From JBBQSN01 sp038213835 (GTDB lineage: Bacteria > Actinomycetota > Actinomycetes > Actinomycetales > CAWJMD01), in NCBI GenBank assembly GCA_038213835.1, contig JBBQSN010000142.1, positions 1-9,124 of the forward strand: a stretch of DNA of 9,124 nt, in the 5' to 3' direction. Numbering within the stretch: the stretch's first letter is position 1; every line of letters begins with the position of its first letter. Positions 1-6,178 of this stretch are shown here, in pieces. The notes beneath the pieces are model-generated. The model was not told where the DNA came from, ran no database searches, and saw only the letters and a program-made list of their open reading frames with translations. The translations under genes were made by a program, and so were the position numbers.

Positions 1-607
1 TGAAGCCCTCGTCCGAGCCAGGGACGACGTGGACGCGGACTCCGAGGGCCTCGACCAGGCCGGCGTCGTCGGTGGCGCAGGGATCACCGCTGGCGTGCGC
101 GCGCTCGAGCAGCTCACGGGTGAAACCCTGCGGGGTCTGCACCGCCACGACCCGGGACCGGTCGACCGGGCCGTCCTGCAGGTGCCGCAGGGTGTCGGCC
201 GGTGCCACAGCGGGCACCACGGCGTGCTCGCCGGCGACCAGGGCTGCCAGCACGGCGGCGAACACCGTCGGCGGGACGAACGCGCGGGCGGCATCGTGCA
301 CCAGCACGAAGGGGACCTCCGGCAGCGCGACCAGGCCCGCCGCCACGGACTCCTGCCGGGTGAGTCCCCCGGGGACGACGAGGGCCGCGCCGGAGAGCTC
401 CAGCGCGGCCTCGAGGTGGGTCGCGGGCACGACCACGACGACGTCGTGGAGGCCGGCCGCCCGGACGCCGTCCAGGGCCCAGGCGAGCAGTGGCCGACCT
501 GCGACCTCGACGAATGCCTTCGGTCCTCCCGCACCCAGCCGCTCGCCGCGGCCGGCCGCCACGAGGACGACACCGGCACGCGGCGCAGCAGGGGGACCAG
601 CAGTCAC
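1..607 (-). CDS. ispD: 2-C-methyl-D-erythritol 4-phosphate cytidylyltransferase, 3' end outside window
   Basis: IspD transfers CMP from CTP to methylerythritol 4-phosphate, the third step of the MEP pathway to isoprenoid precursors; it is a soluble cytoplasmic enzyme. The 202 visible codons begin at a GTG 16 nt after the carD stop. The N-terminal nucleotide-binding loop is clear at residues 17-30 (AAGRGERLGAGGPK), including the conserved Arg23 and Lys30. A GGLTRQESV segment with Arg84 follows, then VLVHDAAR at 101-108 with the metal-binding Asp105. The usual Pro after HDAAR is Ala here, as I recall from the mycobacterial enzyme too. The family is about 230 residues long, so roughly 30 residues are missing past the left edge. 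I see no clear Shine-Dalgarno sequence before the GTG, so translation may be coupled to carD. The carD-ispD order matches M. tuberculosis, where ispF comes next. Confidence 0.95.
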   Translation of the reverse strand, partial: MTAGPPAAPRAGVVLVAAGRGERLGAGGPKAFVEVAGRPLLAWALDGVRAAGLHDVVVVVPATHLEAALELSGAALVVPGGLTRQESVAAGLVALPEVPFVLVHDAARAFVPPTVFAAVLAALVAGEHAVVPAVAPADTLRHLQDGPVDRSRVVAVQTPQGFTRELLERAHASGDPCATDDAGLVEALGVRVHVVPGSDEGF

Positions 608-623
608 GACCGGACCAGCAGGA

Positions 624-1106
624 TCAGGACGCGAGGACCTCGTCGAGGATGGCCTCGGCCTTGATCTCCTCGGTCTTCTCCGCCAGCGCGAGCTCGGAGA
701 CGAGGATCTGACGGGCCTTGGCGAGCATCCGCTTCTCACCCGCCGACAGACCGCGGTCCTGGTCGCGGCGCCACAGGTCGCGGACGACCTCGGCGACCTT
801 GATGACGTCGCCCGAGGCGAGCTTCTCGAGGTTGGCCTTGTAGCGGCGCGACCAGTTGGTCGGCTCCTCCACGTGCGGGGCCCGGAGCACCGCGAACACG
901 CGGTCGAGGCCCTCCTGGTCGACGACGTCCCGGACGCCGACGAGGTCGCAGTTCTCGGCCGGGACCTGGATGGTGAGGTCACCCTGGGACACCTTGAGCT
1001 TGAGGTAGAGCTTCTCCTCGCCCTTGATCGTGCGCTTCATGATCTCTTCGATGTGGGCCGCTCCGTGATGCGGGTACACGACCGTCTCGCCGACCTTGAA
1101 TGCCAT
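624..1106 (-). CDS. carD: CarD-type RNA polymerase-binding transcriptional regulator
   Basis: CarD binds the RNA polymerase beta subunit and upstream promoter DNA and stabilises open complexes; in mycobacteria it is essential and affects rRNA promoters and stress responses. The 160-residue product has the N-terminal Tudor-like polymerase-interaction domain (about residues 1-55, starting MAFKVGETVVYPHHGAA). The helical DNA-binding domain follows, containing EEPTNWSRRYKANLEKLASG and DLWRRDQDRGLSAGEKRML, which are near-identical to the M. tuberculosis protein as I remember it. I chose the ATG at 1106 because its product starts where mycobacterial CarD starts. The purine-rich AAAGGGG at 1117-1123 lies 10 nt upstream. 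A GTG at 1112 would add two residues but would sit only 4 nt from that site. It is the first gene of a likely carD-ispD operon. Confidence 0.97.
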   Translation of the reverse strand: MAFKVGETVVYPHHGAAHIEEIMKRTIKGEEKLYLKLKVSQGDLTIQVPAENCDLVGVRDVVDQEGLDRVFAVLRAPHVEEPTNWSRRYKANLEKLASGDVIKVAEVVRDLWRRDQDRGLSAGEKRMLAKARQILVSELALAEKTEEIKAEAILDEVLAS

Positions 1107-1133
1107 CTGCACTTTTCCCCTTTCGCGGCCTCC

Positions 1134-1163
1134 AGAGTACCACGCCGTCGCCGTCCGGTGACA
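1134..1163 (-). promoter_or_regulatory. Candidate carD promoter
   Basis: Read on the minus strand, TACTCT at 1139-1134 fits the actinobacterial -10 pattern TANNNT. It is followed by about 27 nt that include the AAAGGGG ribosome site before the carD ATG. An 18-nt spacer separates it from TGTCAC at 1163-1158, a weak -35 candidate. The -35 candidate is half of an inverted repeat described separately. No transcript data can be seen from sequence, so this is a motif-based guess. Confidence 0.4.
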
Positions 1164-1171
1164 CCTGTCAC
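1158..1171. repeat. Inverted repeat GTGACA-CC-TGTCAC at the carD -35 region
   Basis: The 14-bp sequence GTGACACCTGTCAC has perfect 6-bp inverted arms around two bases. Its carD-proximal arm coincides with the candidate carD -35. Read on the minus strand it contains TGACAGGTG, which recurs on the plus strand at 1230-1238, so the carD/lpqE spacer holds two copies in opposite orientation. It could be an operator, but 6-bp arms can arise by chance. Confidence 0.4.
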
Positions 1172-1302
1172 AGGACGTTTGTGCAGGTCAGAGGCCTAAG
1201 GTCGACCGGACGAGCCACTCGGAAGGGGTTGACAGGTGGACCGTCGGCGTGGCACGCGCGGGGTGACGACGATCCGGTCGGCGGCGGGCGGGCGGGGGTC
1301 GG

Positions 1303-1340
1303 TACAGTTGCGCAGCGCGCCCGACACCCCTTCCGAGGAG
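1303..1340 (+). promoter_or_regulatory. Candidate -10 and ribosome binding site for the lpqE-like gene
   Basis: TACAGT at 1303-1308 matches TANNNT and would start a transcript near 1315. A convincing -35 is not seen at the usual distance. GAGGAG at 1335-1340 is a strong Shine-Dalgarno sequence 7 nt before the GTG at 1348 and decides that start. A TTGACA at 1229-1234 has no -10 at 16-18 nt and is probably not part of this promoter. Confidence 0.4.
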
Positions 1341-1347
1341 CCTTGCC

Positions 1348-1842
1348 GTGACCGTCCCGCACCTGACCCGCACCGTGCGGCTCGCCGGCTTCGCGGCCGT
1401 CGCCGGGCTGGCCCTCGGCGGCTGCTCGGCGTTCAGCCCGCAGACCACCCAGAACGTCACCTACGCACCGTCCGACGGCGTGCAGGGCGAGGTGGGGCCC
1501 GTGCTGGTGCGCAACGCGATCGTGCTCACCGCGGAGGAGGGCGCGCCCGGCTCGCTGGTGACCGCCCTGTTCAACTCCTCGGACCAGCCGGTCCAGCTGG
1601 TCGTGGACGTCCAGAACGGCGCCGGGGCCCAGACCCTCGACCTGGAAGCCGGGGAGAACCTCTTCCTGGGGCCGCAGGCGGAGGAGCAGGTCTTCGTCGA
1701 GGGGCTCGACGTCATGCCCGGCCTGACCACGGAGGTCACGTTCATCGGCGGCGACAGCTCGCTCAACCTCAGGGTCCCGGTGCTCGACGGCACCCTGCCT
1801 CCGTACGACGAGCTGGTCGCCGACATCGGCGACCAGGGCTGA
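1348..1842 (+). CDS. lpqE: LpqE-like secreted lipoprotein
   Basis: The 164-residue product is a predicted cell-surface lipoprotein of unknown biochemical role. An N-terminal Arg and hydrophobic stretch (residues 11-23) lead to the lipobox LGGC with Cys26 as the expected lipidation site. The mature part is acidic and looks like a beta-sandwich, including VLVRNAIVLT and an internal SLVTALFNSSDQPVQLV. The GTG start has a good ribosome site. The assignment rests on position, divergent from carD exactly as lpqE (Rv3584) is in M. tuberculosis, and on a matching layout: lipobox, then a 'V-L-R-N/D' strand, then a 'non-bonded substituents' type loop. Similarity in detail is low. It converges with regX3, with 15 nt between stops. 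Function is unknown; I would not assign copper or phosphate binding from what I can see. Confidence 0.88.
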   Translation: MTVPHLTRTVRLAGFAAVAGLALGGCSAFSPQTTQNVTYAPSDGVQGEVGPVLVRNAIVLTAEEGAPGSLVTALFNSSDQPVQLVVDVQNGAGAQTLDLEAGENLFLGPQAEEQVFVEGLDVMPGLTTEVTFIGGDSSLNLRVPVLDGTLPPYDELVADIGDQG

Positions 1843-1857
1843 CCTCCGGTCGGTGTC

Positions 1858-2538
1858 TCAGGGGTCGAGCTTGTACCCCAGGCCCCGCACCGTCACCAGG
1901 TGCCGCGGCTCCTTGGGGTCCACCTCGATCTTGCTGCGCAGCCGTTTCACGTGCACGTCAAGCGTCTTGGTGTCGCCCACGTAGTCCGAGCCCCACACCC
2001 GGTCGATCAGCTGGCCGCGGGTGAGCACCCGGCCGGCATTGCGCAGCAGCATCTCCAGCAGCTCGAACTCCTTGAGCGGCATGGACGTCTGCTCCCCGCG
2101 CACCGTGACCACGTGCCGCTCGACGTCCATCCGCACCGGGCCGGCCTCGATCGTCGAGGGCAGCAGCTCGTCCGGCTCGCCCTTGCGTCGCAGCACCGCC
2201 CGGATCCGGGCCACGAGCTCGCGCGACGAGTAGGGCTTCGTGACGTAGTCGTCGGCCCCGATCTCCAGCCCGACGACCTTGTCGATCTCGCTGTCCTTCG
2301 CGGTCAGCATGATCACCGGGACGCTGCTGCGGGCCCGCAGGGCTCGGCACACCTCCATGCCGGGCAGCCCGGGCAGCATGAGGTCCAGGAGCACCAGATC
2401 GGCTCCGCCACGGTCGAACTCGTCCAGCGCAGCGTGTCCGTCGGCGGCGATGGCCACCTCGAACCCCTCGCGCTCCAGCAGGTAGGACAACGGGTCCGAC
2501 AAGGACTCCTCGTCCTCGACCAGAAGGATCCGGGTCAC
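1858..2538 (-). CDS. regX3: Phosphate-responsive OmpR/PhoB-family response regulator RegX3
   Basis: RegX3 is the DNA-binding partner of SenX3 and controls phosphate-starvation genes; it is the functional counterpart of Streptomyces PhoP. The 226-residue product has a receiver domain (about 1-120) with the acidic pocket EDE at 8-10, phospho-acceptor Asp52 in VLLDLMLPG, Thr79 and Lys101 of DDYVTKP. A winged-helix DNA-binding domain follows (about 128-226), ending with RGLGYKLDP. All expected catalytic positions are present and the length is normal. The GTG start at 2538 gives VTRILLVEDE and has AGGAG 6 nt upstream. It overlaps the senX3 stop as GTGA, so the two genes are translationally coupled. 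A much longer reading frame continues upstream, but only this part is the gene. Confidence 0.97.
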   Translation of the reverse strand: MTRILLVEDEESLSDPLSYLLEREGFEVAIAADGHAALDEFDRGGADLVLLDLMLPGLPGMEVCRALRARSSVPVIMLTAKDSEIDKVVGLEIGADDYVTKPYSSRELVARIRAVLRRKGEPDELLPSTIEAGPVRMDVERHVVTVRGEQTSMPLKEFELLEMLLRNAGRVLTRGQLIDRVWGSDYVGDTKTLDVHVKRLRSKIEVDPKEPRHLVTVRGLGYKLDP

Positions 2539-3719
2539 GTCCTGCTCCTCTTCGTGCTGCGGCTGACGGGGGGTGTGCTGTCGATGTCGTCGTCCGGTCC
2601 CGCGCCCGAGGCGAGCGGCAGCCGGACGGTGAAGGTCGACCCGGCGGACGGCTGGCTCCAGACGGTCACCTCGCCGCCGTGGTTGGCCACGACGTGCTTG
2701 ACGATGCTGAGCCCGAGGCCGGTGCCACCGGTGCTGCGCGAGCGCGCCGGGTCGACCCGGTAGAAGCGCTCGAACACGCGCTCCTGCTCTGTGGGCGTGA
2801 TCCCGATGCCCTGGTCGGCGACGGCGATCTCGACCAGGTCCCCCTTGCGGGTCAGGCCGATCCCGATCCGGGTGCCCTCCTCGGAGTAGCGCACGGCGTT
2901 GTCGACGAGGTTGCGCACCGCCGTCACGAGCAGGTCGTGGTCGCCGTAGACCTTGGCGCCGCACGCAGCGGCGACCTCCAGACCGATCCGCTTGCCGTCG
3001 GCGGCGAGCCGGGCCCTGTCGACCGCCTCGGCGACCACGAGGTCGACGTCGACCAGCACGGGCTCGGCCAGGGCCGAGTGCGTCTGCAACCGCGACAGGT
3101 CGACGATCTCCTGCACCAGCGCCGCCAGCCGGTCGGCCTCGCGGTGCATCCGCCCGGCGAACCGCCGGACGGCCTGCGGGTCGTCGGCCGCCTGGTCCAT
3201 CGTCTCGGCCAGCAGCGAGATGGCCCCCACCGGCGTCTTCAGCTCGTGCGAGACGTTGACGACGAAGTCGCGCCGCACCTCGTCGACCCGACGTGCCTCG
3301 GTGCGGTCCTCGACCAGCACGAGCACGTGCAGGCTGCCGAGGGCCGCGACCCGCACCAGGGCCACCAGGGTGCCGCGTCCGAGCGGTCCGCGGGGGAGGT
3401 CGAGCTCGCGCTCCACCACTAGGCCGTCGCGCCGCACCGACCGCACCATGTCGACGATCTCTGCGTGGGCGAGCTCGTGGCCCCGTACCAGGCCCAGCGC
3501 GTAGGACGGGGGCGTGGCCCGCACGACGGCGTCGGCGACGTCGACCACGATCGCGGCCGACCGCAGCGCCGCCAGCACGTCGGTGACGCCGTGTGGCAGC
3601 TCGGGACGGTCCTGCACGAGGACCCGCGACTCGCGCTCGCTCCACCGGAACGCGACCAGGGCGACGACCAGCACCAGTACGGTGAGGGCCGCTGTCAGGA
3701 GCACGACCGACGGCTGCAC
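2535..3719 (-). CDS. senX3: Sensor histidine kinase SenX3
   Basis: SenX3 phosphorylates RegX3 when phosphate is scarce; in mycobacteria PhoU is needed to hold it inactive in high phosphate. From the GTG at 3719 the product is 394 residues. It has one membrane segment (about 4-24), a PAS-like sensor region (about 45-140), and an H-box VNVSHELKTPVGA with His158. The N-box (Asn270, Asn274), the G1 box ADQGIGI (301-307), the F box ERFYR and the G2 box GGTGLGLS (331-338) follow. I preferred this start because it matches the short N-terminus of mycobacterial SenX3 and places a -10-like TACGCT 6 nt upstream. The alternative GTG at 3797 would add 26 non-hydrophobic residues encoded by the palindrome and PHO-like repeats. 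There is no Shine-Dalgarno sequence. The stop overlaps regX3 by 4 nt; phoU is divergent. Confidence 0.95.
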   Translation of the reverse strand: MQPSVVLLTAALTVLVLVVALVAFRWSERESRVLVQDRPELPHGVTDVLAALRSAAIVVDVADAVVRATPPSYALGLVRGHELAHAEIVDMVRSVRRDGLVVERELDLPRGPLGRGTLVALVRVAALGSLHVLVLVEDRTEARRVDEVRRDFVVNVSHELKTPVGAISLLAETMDQAADDPQAVRRFAGRMHREADRLAALVQEIVDLSRLQTHSALAEPVLVDVDLVVAEAVDRARLAADGKRIGLEVAAACGAKVYGDHDLLVTAVRNLVDNAVRYSEEGTRIGIGLTRKGDLVEIAVADQGIGITPTEQERVFERFYRVDPARSRSTGGTGLGLSIVKHVVANHGGEVTVWSQPSAGSTFTVRLPLASGAGPDDDIDSTPPVSRSTKRSRT

Positions 3720-3725
3720 CTCGCC

Positions 3726-3731
3726 AGCGTA
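3726..3731 (-). promoter_or_regulatory. Candidate senX3 -10 element, leaderless arrangement
   Basis: On the minus strand TACGCT fits TANNNT and lies exactly 6 nt before the senX3 GTG. Transcription would then begin at or beside the start codon, consistent with the lack of a ribosome binding site. The region upstream of it is occupied by a 25-bp perfect palindrome rather than a recognisable -35. Confidence 0.5.
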
Positions 3732-3732
3732 G

Positions 3733-3757
3733 GGCCGGGAGCGGACCGCTCCCGGCC
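3733..3757. repeat. 25-bp perfect palindrome upstream of senX3
   Basis: Arms GGCCGGGAGCGG and CCGCTCCCGGCC (12 bp each) flank a single A. There is no T-run, so it does not look like an intrinsic terminator. It lies 1 bp upstream of the senX3 -10 candidate, covering the spacer and -35 position. If the senX3 transcript starts at the GTG the palindrome would act as DNA (an operator) and not as RNA. If transcription starts upstream it would form a strong hairpin in the leader. Confidence 0.75.
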
Positions 3758-3779
3758 GGGACGGGTCCGTGCGGCCGGC

Positions 3780-3820
3780 GGTCACCCAGATGTTCACCTG
3801 GGCAGCGACCTGCGTTCACC
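3780..3820 (+). promoter_or_regulatory. PHO-box-like repeats (putative RegX3/PhoP binding site)
   Basis: GGTCACC at 3780, GTTCACC at 3792 and GTTCACC at 3814 are direct repeats. The two exact copies are 22 nt apart, that is two 11-nt units, with a degenerate unit (CAGCGAC at 3803) between them. Actinobacterial PhoP/RegX3 sites are known to be direct repeats of GTTCACC-like 11-nt units, and the phoU/phoR-phoP spacer of Streptomyces carries such sites. Placement between divergent phoU and senX3 fits autoregulation of the phosphate system. Confidence 0.75.
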
Positions 3821-3888
3821 GTGACGCCGGAGCATGGCGACCGTGGACGTGCGTCGTGCCCGTCCGCACCACACGTGAAGGGACCCCG

Positions 3889-4566
3889 ATGCGTCAGCAG
3901 TTCCACACCGAGCTCGAGCACCTCGACGGCCAGCTGGTCGACATGACGGCGCTCGTCGCTGCGGCGATGGGCGACGCAACCCGCGCCCTGCTCGAGGCCG
4001 ACCTCACCCTGGCCGAGCGCGTGATCGCCGGTGACGCCCACATCGACGCCATCCAGCGCCAGGTCGACGAGCGCGCCGTCGAGCTGCTCGCCCGCCAGGC
4101 GCCGGTCGCCACCGACCTGCGGGTGGTCGTGGCCGGCCTGCGGATGAGCAGCACGATCGAGCGGATGGGCGACCTCGCCCGCCACGTCGCCCAGGTGGCC
4201 CGGCTGCGCTTCCCGCACCATGTCGTCCCCGAGGACCTCGCTCCCCTGTTCGCCGAGATGGGCGCCACGGGGGTACGGCTGGCCGAGAAGGCCGGTCAGG
4301 TCATCGCCAGCCGCGACCTCGCCGTGGCCGCCGAGATGGGCCCGGACGACGACGCGCTGGACGACCTGCACCGCACGGTCTTCGACGAGCTGGCCTCGCC
4401 CGGCTGGGCGCACCCGGTGCAGACGGCGGTCGACATCACGCTGTGCAGCCGGTACTTCGAGCGGTTCGGCGACCACGCCGTGTCGTTGTCCGAGCGGGTG
4501 CAGTTCCTGGTCACCGGCCAGTGGGACCTCGCCGCCGACAGCACGGCCACGAACCACCCGTCCTGA
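3889..4566 (+). CDS. phoU: Phosphate signalling regulator PhoU
   Basis: PhoU is a cytoplasmic helical protein that links phosphate transport to the SenX3-RegX3 kinase pair and keeps the regulon off in high phosphate. The 225-residue product has the two tandem PhoU three-helix repeats. Each carries its metal-binding signature: E91-R-M-G-D95-x3-H99 in the first and E191-R-F-G-D-H196 in the second. Length is typical. The ATG at 3889 has AAGGGA at 3878-3883 five nt upstream. An in-frame extension to 3769 would run through the PHO-like repeats and lacks homology. The gene is divergent from senX3 and converges on gpmA, with stop codons 20 nt apart. Upstream GTTCACC repeats suggest RegX3 control, although I see no clear -10 between them and the ATG. 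Confidence 0.97.
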   Translation: MRQQFHTELEHLDGQLVDMTALVAAAMGDATRALLEADLTLAERVIAGDAHIDAIQRQVDERAVELLARQAPVATDLRVVVAGLRMSSTIERMGDLARHVAQVARLRFPHHVVPEDLAPLFAEMGATGVRLAEKAGQVIASRDLAVAAEMGPDDDALDDLHRTVFDELASPGWAHPVQTAVDITLCSRYFERFGDHAVSLSERVQFLVTGQWDLAADSTATNHPS

Positions 4567-4589
4567 CCAGCGGGGAGAGTCCTGGGTCA
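4564..4589. terminator. Weak hairpin spanning the phoU and gpmA stop codons
   Basis: TGACCAG (4564-4570) can pair with CTGGGTCA (4582-4589) with one bulged G, around an 11-nt loop. The two ends of the stem are the convergent TGA stop codons themselves. There is no U-tract on either side, so if it terminates transcription it would do so in the tail-less way proposed for actinobacteria. The stem is short and may be coincidence. Confidence 0.25.
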
Positions 4590-5330
4590 GCGCCCCTGGT
4601 TGGCGACCGCCGCGGCCGCCGCGGCCGCCGCCTCGGGATCGAGGTACCGGCCACCGGGAACGACGGGCACCAGTTGCTCGTCCAGCTCGTAGACCAGCGG
4701 CATGCCGGTCGGGATGTTGAGGCCGGCGATGGCGTCGTCGCCGACGCCGTCGAGGTGCTTGACCAGCGCGCGCAGCGAGTTGCCGTGCGCTGCGAGGAGC
4801 ACCACCTTGCCGGTGCGCAGGTCGGGGACGACCTCGGACTCCCAGTACGGCAGCATCCGCGCGACGACGTCGGCCAGGCACTCGCTCGCGGGCATGTCCG
4901 CCCCGAGGTCGGCGTAGCGCGGGTCGCCCGCCTGGCTGAACTCGCTGTCGGCCTCGATCGGCGGCGGCGGGGTGTCGTACGAGCGGCGCCAGAGCATGAA
5001 CTGCTCCTCGCCGTACTCGGCCAGGGTCTGCTTCTTGTCCAGGCCCTGCAGGGCGCCGTAGTGGCGCTCGTTCAGCCGCCACGAGCGCTTGGTCTGGATC
5101 CAGTGCCGGTCGGCGACGTCGAGGGCGAGGTTCGCGGTCGTGATCGCGCGCCGCAGCAGCGAGGTGTGCACGACGTCCGGCAGCACGCCGGCGCCGGCCA
5201 GCAGCTCGCCGCCGCGACGCGCCTCGACCGTCCCCTTCTCCGAGAGCGGGACGTCGACCCAGCCCGTGAAGAGGTTCTTCGCGTTCCACTCGCTCTCGCC
5301 GTGGCGGAGCATCACCAGGGTGTACGACAT
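4587..5330 (-). CDS. gpmA: 2,3-bisphosphoglycerate-dependent phosphoglycerate mutase
   Basis: This glycolytic enzyme interconverts 3- and 2-phosphoglycerate through a phosphohistidine intermediate. The 247-residue product is of normal length. The phospho-acceptor His10 is in MLRHGESEWN, followed by NLFTGWVDVPLSEKG, the conserved Arg at 60-61 in LLRRAI, ERHYGALQG with Glu88, and the second catalytic His182 in LLAAHGNSLRALV. The C-terminus ends in an alanine run (234-241) and VANQGR, a tail common in actinobacterial homologues. The ATG at 5330 gives the standard MSYTLVMLRHG start. No ribosome site precedes it, but TAGGCT sits 7 nt upstream. In M. tuberculosis gpm1 lies next to senX3-regX3; here phoU is between them. 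Confidence 0.97.
   Translation of the reverse strand: MSYTLVMLRHGESEWNAKNLFTGWVDVPLSEKGTVEARRGGELLAGAGVLPDVVHTSLLRRAITTANLALDVADRHWIQTKRSWRLNERHYGALQGLDKKQTLAEYGEEQFMLWRRSYDTPPPPIEADSEFSQAGDPRYADLGADMPASECLADVVARMLPYWESEVVPDLRTGKVVLLAAHGNSLRALVKHLDGVGDDAIAGLNIPTGMPLVYELDEQLVPVVPGGRYLDPEAAAAAAAAVANQGR
4608..4632. repeat. 9-bp tandem repeat coding the GpmA alanine tail
   Basis: CGCCGCGGC is repeated twice and followed by a partial third copy (CGCCGCC). It encodes part of the Ala run near the GpmA C-terminus. It is in frame, so changes in copy number would lengthen or shorten the tail by three residues. Confidence 0.7.
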
Positions 5331-5337
5331 GCGCGTC

Positions 5338-5343
5338 AGCCTA
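5338..5343 (-). promoter_or_regulatory. Candidate gpmA -10 element, leaderless arrangement
   Basis: TAGGCT on the minus strand fits TANNNT and ends 7 nt before the gpmA ATG. The start codon would therefore be at the transcription start, in keeping with the missing Shine-Dalgarno sequence. No good -35 is visible. The 53-nt spacer must also hold the promoter of the divergent M23 gene, for which TTGCAC at 5351-5356 and GAAGAT at 5373-5378 (16-nt spacer) are weak candidates. Confidence 0.45.
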
Positions 5344-5383
5344 CTGAGCGTTGCACGGCCCGCCACGCGGGAGAAGATGAACG

Positions 5384-6144
5384 ATGAGCACCGGACCGGG
5401 TGGGACGGCGGCCACCGTGACGGCACGGCAGGTGCTCGCGCACGCCCTCCTGACCGCCGGTGTCGTGGGCGGTCTCACCCTGGCCCTGATGATCGCTCCC
5501 CCCGCGCCCGCCCCGACGACACCGGCCGAGCCTCCGGCCGTCCCGACGCCGGTGGGCCGCGGCACCGACGTCCTCGAGCCGACCCTGCCGCTGCCCCTGC
5601 CGGACCTGGCCGGACGGGTCGTGGCGGGCACCCGCGCCTTCCCGGTGGCCGGTGCCGCGGACTACGCGCGCGACCACCACGACTACCCGGCCACCGACGT
5701 CTTCGTCCCCTGCGGGACCCCCGTGCTGGCCGTCGCCGCGAGCGAGGTCGCCGAGACCACGACGGCCGACACCTGGGACCGCGGCAGCAACCTCGGCCCG
5801 GACCGCGCGGGCTGTCGGTGACGCTCCTCGGCGACGACGGCGTGCGCTACTACGGCTCGCACCTGTCCGAGGTCTCGGTGCAGCCGGGGCAGCGGGTGCA
5901 GGCCGGGGAGGTGCTGGGCGCGGTCGGCGAGACCGGCTCGGCGTCCGGGACCGGGTGCCACCTGCACCTCGGCATCAGCCCCGCCGGGTGCGGACCGGGC
6001 GACTGGTTCACCCGTCGTGGCGTGGTGAGCCCGTACCCGTTCCTGGAGCGCTGGCGCACGGGCACCGACGCCGACCCCGCCCCGGAGGTGCGTGCCTGGC
6101 ACGCCGCCAACGGGTGCCCCACCGAGCCGGCCGCCTACCCCTGA
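5384..6144 (+). pseudogene. M23-family (LytM-like) peptidase gene broken by a single frameshift
   Basis: M23 peptidases are zinc endopeptidases that usually cut peptidoglycan cross-links outside the membrane. The ATG at 5384 opens a 145-residue frame with one membrane segment or uncleaved signal (about 18-41), a Pro-rich linker, and the first zinc motif DHHDYPATDVFVPCGTPV (His98/99, Asp105). It stops at 5819-5821 after GPDRAGCR. The rest of the domain continues in the next frame from about 5809 as GLSVTLLGDDGVRYYGSHLSEV, then the second zinc motif CHLHLGIS, to a stop at 6142-6144. One extra base near 5804-5812 would join the frames (DRGGLSV is the likely original). Neither half alone holds a complete active site. 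It could be a true mutation or a sequencing error in GC-rich DNA; no slippery heptamer is evident. GGGAG at 5369-5373 is a possible ribosome site. Confidence 0.85.
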
Positions 6145-6178
6145 GCAGCGGCGCCACGGGCCCCCGTCGTCGGCCGCA

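Noticed and set aside
72..1199. A 375-codon plus-strand frame opposite ispD and carD
   Set aside because: It is antisense to two genes with clear family motifs, has a Ser/Thr/Arg-biased composition and shows no recognisable domain.
1229..1234. TTGACA as a -35 for the lpqE-like gene
   Set aside because: No -10-like hexamer occurs 16-18 nt downstream; the best -10 candidate (1303) is about 70 nt away.
3720..3797. Longer SenX3 starting at the GTG at 3797
   Set aside because: The extra 26 residues are encoded by the palindrome and part of the PHO-like repeats, have no membrane segment and are absent from known SenX3 proteins.
3769..3888. Longer PhoU starting at 3769
   Set aside because: The extension runs through the regulatory region. 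The ATG at 3889 has a good ribosome site and gives the family's usual length.
1858..5289. A 1143-codon open frame on the minus strand
   Set aside because: Only its last 226 codons are a gene (regX3). The rest is a low-complexity Arg/Gly/Ala shadow of senX3, phoU and gpmA, produced by the scarcity of stop codons in GC-rich DNA.
5801..5821. Programmed ribosomal frameshift in the M23 gene
   Set aside because: No slippery heptamer of the X-XXY-YYZ type and no obvious stimulatory structure are visible, and the family is normally encoded in one frame. A deletion or sequencing error is simpler.
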